From Novosphingobium sp. MD-1 (lineage in GTDB: Bacteria > Pseudomonadota > Alphaproteobacteria > Sphingomonadales > Sphingomonadaceae): a DNA stretch of 64,000 nucleotides. Each line of letters opens with the position of its first letter. Position 1 is the first letter of the stretch. Shown in pieces: positions 8,101 to 16,379 of the stretch. The stretch spans positions 21,984-85,983 of the forward strand of contig NZ_BBXA01000002.1 in assembly GCF_001014975.1 (NCBI RefSeq). The letters run 5' to 3'. The notes below the pieces were generated by a model. That model searched no databases. It had not been told where the DNA came from and saw only the letters and a list, made by a program, of their open reading frames with translations. Both the position numbers and the translations under genes were made by a program.

Positions 8101-9389
8101 TCCAGGGCCTTGGCCGCACCAACCGCACCCATCAGGCCTCGGCGCCGATCTTCCGCCCGGTCACGACCGATTGCCGCGGCGAGCGCCGGTTCATTTCCAC
8201 GATCGCGCGGCGGCTCGATGCGCTCGGCGCGCTTACCCGTGGCCAGCGGCAGACCGGCGGGCAGAACCTGTTCGACGCGGCGGACAATCTGGAATCGAAT
8301 TACGCAAGGGAGGCGCTCACCATCTGGTATCGCCTGCTCTACGCCGGCAAGCTGACCTCGACGACGTTCGCGGCGTTCTGCACCCGGACCGGGCTGAAGC
8401 TGGAGCACGAAGGCGGCCTGGTCGAGCAGCTGCCGCCGATCCAGCGCTGGCTCAACAGGATCCTCGCGCTGCCGATCGCCCTGCAGAACGCCATCTTCGA
8501 CGAATTCCTTGGCCTCGTTGAAGCGCGGATCGAGGCGGCGAAGAAGGCGGGCACCTTCGACGCCGGCGTCGAGACGGTGGTCGCGGACAGGCTGACCATC
8601 GTCGAGGAGCGCGATCTGTTCCGCGACAGGGGCGGGGCCACCACCCAGCTGCTCACGCTCGAAGCCCAATGGGCGGTCAGGATCACCAGTCTTGCCGAGA
8701 TCACCGCGCGCTGCGAACGGGCAGGGGGCCGAGCGCGCGCCATGCGCAACGGCAAATCGGGCAAGGTCGCGCTCTTCGTTCCCGATCGGCCCTGGCTTGA
8801 CGAGGACGGTCACCCGGTTCCGGTCTGGAAAGCCCACCGGCAGGGCCGGACCATGCTGGTCCCGCAGAACGATCTCGATGAAAGCCACTGGGAGATCGTC
8901 GATCCCGCCACCTTCGATGCGCTCTGGCAGGCCGAAGTTGCGCAGGCGGCCGCGCATCCGCACATCGAGCGCTTCTTCCTTGCCACCGGGCGCTTACTTC
9001 CCATCTGGAACCTGCTGGGTGACGAAGCGCAGGTGCGTCGCGTGGTTACGCAGGAGGGGCGTTCGTTCCTCGGCCGCATCGTCCCGACCGAAGCCGTCAA
9101 CGATCTGCTGGCCAAACTCGGGATTACCGATCAGATCGCCCTGTCCGCCGACGAACTCGTGCGCGCCGCACTGGCCGGCAAGGTCGTACCCATCCACGCC
9201 GCGCGTGGCCTGTCGCTCAAGCGCAGCCGCGTCAACGGCGAGCAGCGCCTTGAAGTGGTCGGCTTCGATCCCCGCGGCCTCGCCAGCTGGAAAGCCCGGG
9301 GCGCCTATACCGAGATCATCCAGTTCCAGACCCGCTTGTTCCTCCCCGTCGCTGTCGCGACCCAGGCCATCACGGAGATGGCAGCGTGA
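5154..9389 (+). CDS. Fused DNA adenine-type methylase and strawberry-notch-like helicase
   Basis: A very large protein (1411 residues from the ATG at 5154). The N-terminal part has a class I methyltransferase motif I (LEPSAGTGML, near residue 133) and catalytic NPPF (near 195), typical of N6-adenine methylases. The second half is an SF2 strawberry-notch helicase: Walker A GDGTGAGKGRQ near residue 480, DEAH-type FDEAHAMGG near 585, SATGATD, and the C-terminal GLGRTNR arginine-finger motif near 985. Such fusions are common on large alphaproteobacterial plasmids and phages; their exact role is not established. An upstream in-frame ATG at 5070 is possible, but 5154 follows the shared leader. The next gene overlaps by 4 bp. 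Confidence 0.88.
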   Translation: MHCPPTSSHLHVGRLLDAAQQLAGHLRASSRLDRGLLNAAMSTAFGATAATGAWTQRDSFIAAEIALILRLREIDLPQARAETLGTLAALAALLPTQTVRSEEQIAHQHFSTPLSLSWLAAQLAGVTPDDIVLEPSAGTGMLAQWLGQGRALHLNEIDPARAEVLRRLFPWASVSGEDAARLDPMGVRPSVIVMNPPFARNAAGGEDRLAAARHLAAAVRALCPGGRLVALMPDSFTGTGKGADIFARALQGYRVIQHIRLEGAFAAHGTSVPVRLLAIDKVPGKLTTAVIQRSSLVDLIPFLEQLPARAPLRGARPSAVAAHPLVAAKASGGLFRSIGTRAMPGRTSQHAPTAAPAPIWGEARYAVIDRPDDAEQSAGVYASWRPQRIAFAGAAEHPAALVESAAMASVLPPLPCYVPRLPRGVLDNQVLSAAQLETVVQALDAMEHDLAGRYRLPDKGTDLIAHAEGQIYRQGFFLGDGTGAGKGRQLAGILMDQWLRGNRRHIWLSENSALQADAIRDWEALGGLPIDIQSMAKFRPEAKIGLAEGILFLSYATLRSASGGKTRLQQLVEWCGSDFDGCILFDEAHAMGGVAGGEGHFGATRGSQQGLAGVELQNRLPRARVIYASATGATDVSNLAYAVRLGLWGEGTQFPDRVSFTTRIREGGIAAMELVARELKSMGVYVARSLSYAGVEYDVLEHKLTESQIADFDAYSEAWSIIFRHMEEALAASGVVDPLEGKTLNGQALAAARSRFYSSAQRFFGQLLLAMKLPTLLPAIGEALDNGMSAVIQLVSTSEALLDRRLASLDDADRAELAIDLSPKEAMLLYLQNAFPTRAMESFFDDDGNERSRPIVDADGNPVHSAEALRIRDDMIALLAALPPIAPALDAIITRFGVDAVAEVTGRTRRLLTLPDGSQKLQARSASAGIADANLFMAGKKRILVFSDAGGTGRSYHASLAAQNQLRRVHFLLEPGWRADKAIQGLGRTNRTHQASAPIFRPVTTDCRGERRFISTIARRLDALGALTRGQRQTGGQNLFDAADNLESNYAREALTIWYRLLYAGKLTSTTFAAFCTRTGLKLEHEGGLVEQLPPIQRWLNRILALPIALQNAIFDEFLGLVEARIEAAKKAGTFDAGVETVVADRLTIVEERDLFRDRGGATTQLLTLEAQWAVRITSLAEITARCERAGGRARAMRNGKSGKVALFVPDRPWLDEDGHPVPVWKAHRQGRTMLVPQNDLDESHWEIVDPATFDALWQAEVAQAAAHPHIERFFLATGRLLPIWNLLGDEAQVRRVVTQEGRSFLGRIVPTEAVNDLLAKLGITDQIALSADELVRAALAGKVVPIHAARGLSLKRSRVNGEQRLEVVGFDPRGLASWKARGAYTEIIQFQTRLFLPVAVATQAITEMAA

Positions 9390-9814
9390 GCGCGTTCCGC
9401 TGCCAGATTTGCGGGCGCCGCAAGCATCTGCGCAAGGACGGGACCGTCGTGCACCATTGCGTCGGCGGTCCGCGCTGCCCGGGGAGTGGCCACCCACCCA
9501 TCGAGCACGATGATGCCCGGCTCATCAGCTACGCGGCGGAGATCGAGCGGGCATACCGGAAGGCTTATGCCGCGGTGCGCGTGCTCGAAGAACGGCGCGC
9601 CAACTTCATCGATCCCGCGCTCATCATCCGGCGGGGCCTTTTCGCCGGTCAGGCGTTGCGGATCGGTCGCCGGCTGCAGCGGCATCGCGATTGGCCCGAG
9701 CGCTATCGGCGGTCCATCGCGCGGCAGATGGACAGGCATGGCTATGCCTGGGCCGAGCCGCCGCCCGACTATCTCGTGGAGAGGATAGAGCAGAATGGAA
9801 GGGGACACATGTAG
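9386..9814 (+). CDS. Unknown small protein with an N-terminal zinc-ribbon-like Cys motif
   Basis: The GTG start overlaps the helicase stop (GTGA), so translation is coupled. The N-terminus reads CQICGRRKHL, then HHCVGG and CPGSG, a Cys/His set suited to binding one zinc; the rest is basic and helical (142 residues). I do not know a function. Coupling suggests a partner of the helicase-methylase. Confidence 0.7.
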   Translation: MSAFRCQICGRRKHLRKDGTVVHHCVGGPRCPGSGHPPIEHDDARLISYAAEIERAYRKAYAAVRVLEERRANFIDPALIIRRGLFAGQALRIGRRLQRHRDWPERYRRSIARQMDRHGYAWAEPPPDYLVERIEQNGRGHM

Positions 9815-9869
9815 CGGCGGGCGCTCTTGAATCGATTGCATCGTGCATCGTTACGCGATACATTGATTT

Positions 9870-10148
9870 ATGATCCTGAGCTTCCGACATAAGGGAATAG
9901 AAGCCTTCTATCGTTCCGGGACAACGCGCGGGATTCAGGCGGCGCATGCGAAGAAGCTCCGGAATATTCTCGCAATGCTCGATGTGGCGACGAGTCCCGA
10001 CGACATGAATCTGCCATCTTTCAGGCTCCACCCCCTGAAGGGGGACTTGAAGGGATTCTGGTCTATCTGGGTGAACGGCAATTGGCGCGTAACATTTCGT
10101 TTTGTCGGCGCGGACACGGAACTGGTCGATTATCAGGACTACCATTGA
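9870..10148 (+). CDS. higB: HigB-type toxin (RelE/ParE superfamily)
   Basis: 92 residues with the HigB-1 pattern: an LRNILAMLDVA helix, the LPSFRLHPLKGDLKG stretch, and the strand WSIWVNGNWRVTFRF ending in VDYQDYH. These ribonucleases cut mRNA on the ribosome. The toxin precedes its antitoxin, the usual order for higBA; the antitoxin ATG is 5 bp beyond the stop. Confidence 0.92.
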   Translation: MILSFRHKGIEAFYRSGTTRGIQAAHAKKLRNILAMLDVATSPDDMNLPSFRLHPLKGDLKGFWSIWVNGNWRVTFRFVGADTELVDYQDYH

Positions 10149-10152
10149 GGTC

Positions 10153-10443
10153 ATGACGATGATGCACAATCCTCCTCACCCCGGCGAACTGTTGCGCGAT
10201 GAAGTCATCGATGCGCTCGATCTTTCGGTCACCGAGGCAGCAAGCCGTCTCGCCATGTCCCGGGTCGCGCTGTCGCGCGTGTTGAACGGGAAGGCGGGAA
10301 TCAGTCCGGACCTTGCCGTCAGGCTCGAGCAGGCGGGCGCCAGCACGGCGCGGGCGTGGCTTGCGATGCAGGCGAGCTACGATCTGTGGCGCGCGATGCA
10401 GCACAAACAGCCTCCGATCCGCCGTCTGCAGGATGCGGCCTGA
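10153..10443 (+). CDS. higA: HigA-type antitoxin, XRE-family HTH
   Basis: The protein begins with the HigA signature NPPHPGELLRDEV, followed by an HTH with SRVALSRVLNGKAGIS. It neutralises HigB and should autorepress the pair. The start chosen is the ATG at 10153 just after the toxin stop; a second ATG lies two codons later. Confidence 0.92.
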   Translation: MTMMHNPPHPGELLRDEVIDALDLSVTEAASRLAMSRVALSRVLNGKAGISPDLAVRLEQAGASTARAWLAMQASYDLWRAMQHKQPPIRRLQDAA

Positions 10444-10449
10444 GGCTGG

Positions 10450-11202
10450 ATGATGCGACGGCAGCTGTCGCGTATGGCAAGCATGGTGCCCATAACCGCT
10501 ATCGCGATGATGTTGATTGCCCCTGTTCATGTCCTTGCGCAGACGCAGGACCAGCAGGATCGATTAAATCTGGTAGCGAAATATGTCGTCACCGCGCCGA
10601 TGTGTGAGCGGTTAGGAATGGTGTTGGCGCCGGACTTGCCCGCCAGGGCTGAAGCACGGCTCGATGCGGAAATGGCCTCGTGGGTAATCGATTCGCACTT
10701 GCGCGAACGCCTCAAAAATGAGGCCGTCGGCCGGCAGGGAAAAATGCTCGGGATCGATCTCGGCAAGACTGCGACAGAAGCAAAGACAGATGCACAGCTT
10801 CGCAATTTGAAGGCCGTTCTATCGGGCTTTGGCCACACCTGCATGGCCGCGAGTACCGATCCAATCTTCCAGTCACTTATCGTTCCTCCCGCCAACTATG
10901 ATCTCGACAAGGCCGCGATCTATGCCGCTGATGCTGTGCTGGAGGCCGGTGGCCTGGCAAGTTGGCAAACGCCACAAATCCAGGCGCGGGGTGATTTGAT
11001 GATGGTCGCTGGGGCCTGTCGATCGAAGATTGGTGCCACTCGCTCCGATGCGCTTCTTGATGAATACGGGCACTCCGATGATCCTCGTGTGCGAGGCTAC
11101 TATATGAAGTCGTTCGATGCAGGCTTGTCGGATCCGACACTCATATCGACTCTGGCGGGTTGTAAGCGGGCGATCGCATCCCTTCTGCCAAAGGTCCGCT
11201 GA
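10450..11202 (+). CDS. Secreted protein of unknown function
   Basis: 250 residues starting with a clear Sec signal peptide: basic MMRRQLSR, a hydrophobic stretch, and VHVLAQ as probable cleavage site near residue 30. The mature part is helical and has Cys residues that could pair. No family is recognised. It follows higA by 6 bp but need not be functionally linked to it. Confidence 0.65.
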   Translation: MMRRQLSRMASMVPITAIAMMLIAPVHVLAQTQDQQDRLNLVAKYVVTAPMCERLGMVLAPDLPARAEARLDAEMASWVIDSHLRERLKNEAVGRQGKMLGIDLGKTATEAKTDAQLRNLKAVLSGFGHTCMAASTDPIFQSLIVPPANYDLDKAAIYAADAVLEAGGLASWQTPQIQARGDLMMVAGACRSKIGATRSDALLDEYGHSDDPRVRGYYMKSFDAGLSDPTLISTLAGCKRAIASLLPKVR

Positions 11203-11240
11203 CTGATCTGACGCGGAGCATTCCTCTGCCCCGCCCGTCC

Positions 11241-11348
11241 GCTGCGCGGCCGCGCGAAAAGAGGGAAGGGGGAAGGGAGGGGGCGAGGCCCCCTGGGAGC
11301 GGAAAGTTCCCCTGATCCGGGCCTTGCATGACAAGGCGAGTACCTCCC
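11241..11348 (+). promoter_or_regulatory. Structured leader, copy 2, upstream of the ParB-like gene
   Basis: A purine run (about 11257-11280) leads into the stem GGGGGC/GCCCCC with a 3-base loop (11279-11293), then GGAAAGTTCCC. The distance to the ATG (55 bases) is longer than in the other three copies, so it is the least typical member. Confidence 0.4.
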
Positions 11349-13439
11349 ATGATCACCACCACCATTCCCTTCGCGAAGCTGCGTGCGTCCGATGCCAATG
11401 TCCGCAAGGACACTGCCTATTCCGCAACAGGCCTCGCGGCGCTGGCCGCCTCGATCGCGGGCCATGGCTTGCTGCAGCCGCTGATCGTATCGCCCGCCCG
11501 GGGCAAGAAGACGCTCTTCGATGTCCATGCCGGCGGCCGCCGCTTGGCGGCGCTTGGCCTTCTGGTCGAGGAGGGCACGCTGGCGAAGGATCATCCCGTC
11601 GACGTGCGGCTGTGCGAGGACGAGGACGCCGCCGCGCGCGAACTCAGCCTCGCCGAGAACCTGCTGCACGAGCCGATGACCGCGGCCGAGGAATGCACCG
11701 CCTACCGTGACATCGTTGCCGAAGGGGCGAGCGCCGAGGATGTCGCGCGCCGCTTTGGCGTCACCGTGCGCCATGTCCATGGCCGCCTGCGGCTTGCCGA
11801 CCTCGCCGAACCGATCTTCGCGGCGCTGGCGCAAGGAGAGATCACGCTCGATGTGGCGATGGCCTATGGCGCGGTTTCCGATCACGCGCGCCAGATCGCG
11901 GCCTGGGAGCGCTGTTCGAACGGGTGGCAGAGCGACAATCCGCAAGCCATCCGGCGCATGGTCGCTGCGGAAAGTCTGTCGGGTAGCGATCCGATCGCGC
12001 TCTTCGTTGGCGAAGCCGAATACACCGCTGCCGGCGGGCGTATCGAACGCGACCTCTTCGCCGGTGAAGGCGAGGGGACCTGGACCGATGTCGCCATCGC
12101 CCAGGATCTTGCGATGAAGAAGCTGACCTTCGAGGCGGAAGTGGCCCAGCTCGCGACAAAACTCGCCTGGGTCAGGCCAGTGCTCGCTACCCGCGTGTCC
12201 TATGACGAAACCAGGGACCTCCATGGCTACTACCCGCAGTATTCCGAACCGTCGGTCGAAGCACAGGCGCGCATGGCCGAGATCCAGATGCGGTTGGACG
12301 CGATCGGGGACGAGCTCGATCGCATCGAGGATGAGGAGGAAGCCGACGCGCTCTATGACGAACAGGAGCAGCTCTCCGGCGAGCACGACCGGCTCGGCAA
12401 GACTGACCCGATCATCCCCGAAGACGACCTTGCCCTGATCGGGACGTTCCTGCTGCTCGACCGCGAAGGTCGGCCCACGCTGGCGCCGCAGTATTACACC
12501 AGCACGAAGCGCGCATCGGGCCATCATGCTCCCGGACAGGAGGGCAGCGCCGATGGGGCCGGTGACAACGACAGCGGCATCGAAGCCGACGGGCACGATG
12601 CCCCGGCGGACACGCTGCCCCGCACGCTCGAGGAGCAGCTGGCCAAGGATCGCCGCGACATCCTCGCCCTTCACGTCGCGCACGACCCCGCGCTGGCGCT
12701 CGATCTCGCGATCTTCAGCCTCGCCCGCGACCATGCCGGTCACTTTGGCTACAACGACACCGGATGCTCGATCCGCATCACCGACCGGTTCGAGCCTGCC
12801 GGCCTCAAGGACATTCCCCCGGGTCGCGCGCTCGAGGAGCTCGAACAGGTCCGCGTTGCGCTCCCGAATGACTGGGCGCTGGTCGAGGACAGCTTCGCCT
12901 CGTTCCTGGCGTTCCGCGCGCTCGACGAGGATGCCCGCGCCCGCTGGCTTGCCTATGCCGTCAGCCAGAGCCTGCAGGCGAGCCTTGCCACCGGCGAGCG
13001 CCGCAACCCCTTCCAGTCGCAGCTTGGCGCGTCGCTGGGCATCGATGTGGCGCAGCACTGGCGACCGGGCGCGGAGCGGTTCTTCGACCGGCTGAAGAAG
13101 AGCCAGATCCTGGCGATCCTCGGCGCGATCGATCCCGCGATGCCGGGACGCTACGCGCTCGCCAAGAAGGGCGAACTCGCCAGCGCCGCGACGAAGCTGT
13201 GCGCGGGCGACGCCATTGTCGAACCGGCGATCCGCGCGCGCGCGATCACCTGGACGCCCGAGCCGATGCTGTTCGGCACCGGCGCGCCGGTCCCTGACCT
13301 CGAGGAGACCAGTGAAGGGGCGCTCGAGGTCGAGGGCGAGATCGAGGCCGAAGCCGAAGATGGTGCCGGCGACGAGGACGAGTCCGTCCTGTCCGACGAC
13401 GATGACGACGGGATCGTGGAACTCGCCGCCGCCGCCTGA
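11349..13439 (+). CDS. Large ParB/KorB-like protein with acidic tail
   Basis: The N-terminus is a ParB/Srx domain (IPFAKLRASDANVRK, then GLLQPLIV, HAGGRRLAAL and LSLAENLLHEPM), followed by a ParB HTH region (EDVARRFGVTVRHV). Beyond about residue 250 there is a long plasmid-type extension, ending in a strongly acidic run (DDDDDGIVEL). Length is 696 residues, far more than a classic ParB. It is separate from parA (9 kb away) and more likely acts as a global regulator or DNA-organising protein of the backbone than in segregation; that is inference. Confidence 0.88.
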   Translation: MITTTIPFAKLRASDANVRKDTAYSATGLAALAASIAGHGLLQPLIVSPARGKKTLFDVHAGGRRLAALGLLVEEGTLAKDHPVDVRLCEDEDAAARELSLAENLLHEPMTAAEECTAYRDIVAEGASAEDVARRFGVTVRHVHGRLRLADLAEPIFAALAQGEITLDVAMAYGAVSDHARQIAAWERCSNGWQSDNPQAIRRMVAAESLSGSDPIALFVGEAEYTAAGGRIERDLFAGEGEGTWTDVAIAQDLAMKKLTFEAEVAQLATKLAWVRPVLATRVSYDETRDLHGYYPQYSEPSVEAQARMAEIQMRLDAIGDELDRIEDEEEADALYDEQEQLSGEHDRLGKTDPIIPEDDLALIGTFLLLDREGRPTLAPQYYTSTKRASGHHAPGQEGSADGAGDNDSGIEADGHDAPADTLPRTLEEQLAKDRRDILALHVAHDPALALDLAIFSLARDHAGHFGYNDTGCSIRITDRFEPAGLKDIPPGRALEELEQVRVALPNDWALVEDSFASFLAFRALDEDARARWLAYAVSQSLQASLATGERRNPFQSQLGASLGIDVAQHWRPGAERFFDRLKKSQILAILGAIDPAMPGRYALAKKGELASAATKLCAGDAIVEPAIRARAITWTPEPMLFGTGAPVPDLEETSEGALEVEGEIEAEAEDGAGDEDESVLSDDDDDGIVELAAAA

Positions 13440-13463
13440 CCCCGCCCCCGATTGCTCATGAAG

Positions 13464-13497
13464 ACGCCCGGTTCCGGTTCGCGCCGGGGTCGGGCGT
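13464..13497 (+). terminator. Hairpin, possible terminator or attenuator
   Basis: ACGCCCG and CGGGCGT form a 7-bp stem enclosing further CCGG/CCGG pairing, followed by TTGCTGTTC. It lies between the ParB-like gene and the next gene. The T-run is too short for a confident intrinsic terminator. Confidence 0.4.
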
Positions 13498-13518
13498 TTG
13501 CTGTTCAGGAACACTGCC

Positions 13519-14544
13519 ATGCCCACTTCTGTTCATGACGCCGATGCCGGCGCGCTCCTCTCGCTCGCGATCGATCCCGATGGTTCGCGCCTCTCCCATG
13601 ACGACAAGGCCACACTCGAGCAGCTCGTCGCAAGCGCTGCGTCCAGTGCCTGGTTCAACGCGTTCGAGCCCTCGCGCGAGGTGCTCGACCTCAAGCAAGG
13701 CAATGCCCTCGCGCGCGTCATTCTCGAAGCGCGTGCCGAGGGCGAGGATGGCGATGCGGCCCTTGCCCGCTCGTGCCTGATCGTGCGCGACGATCCCTGG
13801 GCCTGCGCGCGGGACCTCGCCCGCGATCTTGTCGCCCGTCACGACGCCGCGCTCCAGGACCTCACCCGACGCGCCCATGCCGGGTTGATCACGGCGCTCG
13901 CCGAACGGATCGAGCCCGTGCTGATCGATGCCGACACGTCGCGGCCGCGCGACGCCTTCGGCAGCTGCGACCGGGCCGAAGTGCTGTTCGTACTTTCTCC
14001 CACTGGCAAGCACGCGCTCGATGCCAGCATCACCAGCCACAGGCCCTGGCCGGAGTTTGGCGAACTCTGCGTGACCGAGGATCTCGTCCATGCCCTGGCG
14101 GCCATGGGCTACACGCTGGGGCAGTATCGCAAGGCCAGCGGCAATGCCCATGTCAGCCAGGTGCCGCGCGGCCGCCGCCGGATGGCGCGCCCGGACTTTG
14201 TCCGGCGCCGCGTGCCCCTGTGCATCTGGGACGACCTTCGCGAAGTGGTCGACAACGCCTGCTCCACCAACTTCCTCTTCGTGCTCTACGCCATGGTGCC
14301 GATCACCCAGCTCCTCGATATCGACCCCGCACGAGCAATGACGTTCAGCAGGGCCGCCGTGGCGACGTGGGATCCGTGGAACGGGACGTTCCACGATGCC
14401 GTGTCGGTCCCCGCGGTCACGGTAACCCCGAAGATGGGCACGCTGATGTCCGCGGCGGGGTGGCACGCGCCCGATTCCATCTGCGGTTTCGTGCACAGCT
14501 ACTACCACGCCGATCTGTCGCAGGCAGACGAAACGGCACCCTGA
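13519..14544 (+). CDS. Unknown plasmid backbone protein (about 341 residues)
   Basis: No family recognised. The product is soluble and composed of alternating helices and strands, without transmembrane segments or an obvious catalytic motif. A basic patch (VPRGRRRMARPDFVRRRVP) in the middle could bind nucleic acid. The ATG at 13519 is chosen over an in-frame one at 13498 because the latter falls in the hairpin. It sits between the ParB-like gene and ardC, in the same direction. Confidence 0.65.
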   Translation: MPTSVHDADAGALLSLAIDPDGSRLSHDDKATLEQLVASAASSAWFNAFEPSREVLDLKQGNALARVILEARAEGEDGDAALARSCLIVRDDPWACARDLARDLVARHDAALQDLTRRAHAGLITALAERIEPVLIDADTSRPRDAFGSCDRAEVLFVLSPTGKHALDASITSHRPWPEFGELCVTEDLVHALAAMGYTLGQYRKASGNAHVSQVPRGRRRMARPDFVRRRVPLCIWDDLREVVDNACSTNFLFVLYAMVPITQLLDIDPARAMTFSRAAVATWDPWNGTFHDAVSVPAVTVTPKMGTLMSAAGWHAPDSICGFVHSYYHADLSQADETAP

Positions 14545-14555
14545 GGCGTCAGGGC

Positions 14556-14644
14556 AGGACGGCCGTTCGGCCGAAGCCATCCGGCAAAGGAAAGGGGGGG
14601 CAGGGGAGGGCGAGCATTAGGCTCGCTTGAAGAGGAGAATCCCC
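14556..14644 (+). promoter_or_regulatory. Structured leader, copy 3, upstream of ardC
   Basis: A purine run (14587-14609) is followed by the stem GCGAGC/GCTCGC with loop ATTAG (14610-14626), then 18 bases containing GAGGAG to the ATG. It matches copies 1 and 4 in order and spacing. Confidence 0.5.
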
Positions 14645-15547
14645 ATGGCATCGTCACCCGCATCAACCCGCGCCGACGTCTATGCCCGTGTTACTGCGGA
14701 AATCATCGCGGCTATCGAAAACGGCGCAGGTGAATGGCGCGCGCCCTGGCATCACGACGGCAGCGCCATCGCGCGTCCTACGAACCTCGGATCGGGCAAG
14801 CGCTATCGCGGAATTAACACGGTGGCGCTCTGGGTCGCGGCAATGGCCAGGAATTACACCTCGGGCCTGTGGGGCACGTATAGGCAGTGGGCGGCGGCAG
14901 GCGGTCAGGTCCGAAAGGGTGAACGGGCCACGACGGTCGTGTTCTGGAAGCAGTTCGAGAGCGTTGACGATGACGCCGGCGCCGATGAGGACGAAGCGGG
15001 CAGGACCCGCATGTTCGCCCGGGCCTTTTCGGTCTTCAACATCGCCCAGGTCGACGGGTACGCCGCTCCCGAAACTCCGGTTCTCCCGCAAAGCGAGCGC
15101 CATGCCCACGCGGAGGCATTCATCGCCAGTCTTGGCATCACGACCGAATTTGGAGGCGACCAGGCCTTTTACCGTCCATCGACGGACACGGTGCATATGC
15201 CGCCCTTTGCGTGTTTCCGCGATACCGCCTCGTTCTACGGGGTCTGGATTCATGAATGTGGGCATGCCTCCGGCGCCAGTCATCGACTGGCCCGCGATCT
15301 TTCGGGCCGCTTCGGCTCCGCGTCCTATGCCGCGGAAGAATGCGTGGTCGAGATTCTGAGCGGCCTGATACTCGCCGATCTCGGTATCGCCCATCATCCC
15401 CGTCCCGATCATGCGGCCTACCTGTCATCGTGGTTGTCGGTGCTGGCCAGCGATCCGCGTGCGATCTTCACCGCCGCCAGCAAGGCCCAGCAGGCGGCCG
15501 ACTGGATGTGGGAACAGCAACCCCTGGCCGAGGCGCTGGCGGCATGA
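14645..15547 (+). CDS. ardC: ArdC-family antirestriction protein
   Basis: The N-terminal domain (residues 1-130) is the ssDNA-binding ArdC-N fold with RGINTVALW and the TYRQWAAAGGQVRKGE segment. The C-terminal domain is zincin-like with HECGH near residue 202 and a downstream EE pair (YAAEECVVEILSG). ArdC protects incoming plasmid DNA from restriction during conjugation. At 300 residues it has the usual length. The start at 14645 follows the GAGGAG ribosome binding site of leader copy 3, and the stop overlaps the next ATG by 4 bp. Confidence 0.93.
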   Translation: MASSPASTRADVYARVTAEIIAAIENGAGEWRAPWHHDGSAIARPTNLGSGKRYRGINTVALWVAAMARNYTSGLWGTYRQWAAAGGQVRKGERATTVVFWKQFESVDDDAGADEDEAGRTRMFARAFSVFNIAQVDGYAAPETPVLPQSERHAHAEAFIASLGITTEFGGDQAFYRPSTDTVHMPPFACFRDTASFYGVWIHECGHASGASHRLARDLSGRFGSASYAAEECVVEILSGLILADLGIAHHPRPDHAAYLSSWLSVLASDPRAIFTAASKAQQAADWMWEQQPLAEALAA

Positions 15548-15948
15548 ACTTCCTGTATTCCTCGCTTCCCGTCGGCGCGCACGTCGCCTTTCACGATCTC
15601 GACGCTGCCGATGCGCCGACCTGGGCGCGCGACTATGCCCGCCTTGTCGATGACGTGCGTGACCGCGCCTCATGCGCATTCCCCTCCTTCGACCCGGTCG
15701 ACTGCTGGCGCGACTGCAACGCGCGCGTGATCCTGCGCAATGCTTTCGCCGATATCGGCGTGACCACGGATGACGGACGCGCGGCCATCTGGATGGCGCG
15801 GCGCAGCGATCGGGCATTCCGGCTTCGCTGCGAATGGGGCGAGGTCGGGGCGACGGCCCGCGCATGGCTGGACCGGTCCGCGGCGACGTTCGCGGCGGTG
15901 TTCGGCCCGCGCGCCACTCCCTTGTCCGACCTGCCGCTGGCCGCCTGA
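15544..15948 (+). CDS. Unknown small protein coupled to ardC
   Basis: 134 residues; starts in the ATGA overlap with ardC. Rich in Asp, Arg and Trp, with a Cys pair in SFDPVDCWRDCNAR, and no membrane segment. No family recognised. Tight coupling suggests a role in plasmid establishment together with ArdC. Confidence 0.6.
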   Translation: MNFLYSSLPVGAHVAFHDLDAADAPTWARDYARLVDDVRDRASCAFPSFDPVDCWRDCNARVILRNAFADIGVTTDDGRAAIWMARRSDRAFRLRCEWGEVGATARAWLDRSAATFAAVFGPRATPLSDLPLAA

Positions 15949-15974
15949 CGAACCTCGTCCCCCGGAGAATCCCG

Positions 15975-16379
15975 ATGACCCTGATCACCCGTGGCGCCTG
16001 GCGCGCCAGTCCCTTGCGCCCAACATCGGCCACCTGGCCATTTGACTGGACCGCCGAGATCACCGCGATCGATCCCGTGTGCCGGCGGCACCAGTATGTC
16101 GGTCGCCTCGTCCAGGCCGGCGGCCGTCCGATCGGCGAGGCGCAGGCCAATCTTTCCGCCGTCGGCCTGGTGCCCGAGATGGTGCGCCTACTGAAAGCCG
16201 TCGCCGGCGTCATCGCGATGAGCGATCCCGAAGACGACACCTTCGCCGACAGCGCGGCAGACTGCCTCGCGGCGTTGCTCGACCATCGCAATGCCCTGCA
16301 TGCAGTGCTGCGCACGCTGGGGGCGGCGCAGGACGGTGACGGCCGGAATACGGATATTCCACGCCTGGGAGTACGATAG
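15975..16379 (+). CDS. Unknown small protein
   Basis: 134 residues, start at the ATG at 15975 after a GGAGAAT ribosome binding site. The predicted product has a short N-terminal beta part and a helical C-terminal half (NLSAVGLVPEMVRLLKAV). No family recognised. It is followed directly by the next gene (TAG then ATG with no gap). Confidence 0.6.
   Translation: MTLITRGAWRASPLRPTSATWPFDWTAEITAIDPVCRRHQYVGRLVQAGGRPIGEAQANLSAVGLVPEMVRLLKAVAGVIAMSDPEDDTFADSAADCLAALLDHRNALHAVLRTLGAAQDGDGRNTDIPRLGVR

Noticed and set aside
11100..13526. 808-codon minus-strand open frame
   Set aside because: It is antisense to the ParB-like gene and arises from its high GC; the ParB domain on the plus strand is clear.
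13456..14580. 374-codon minus-strand frame
   Set aside because: Antisense shadow of the 341-residue plus-strand gene; no start signal and Arg/Gly-rich composition.
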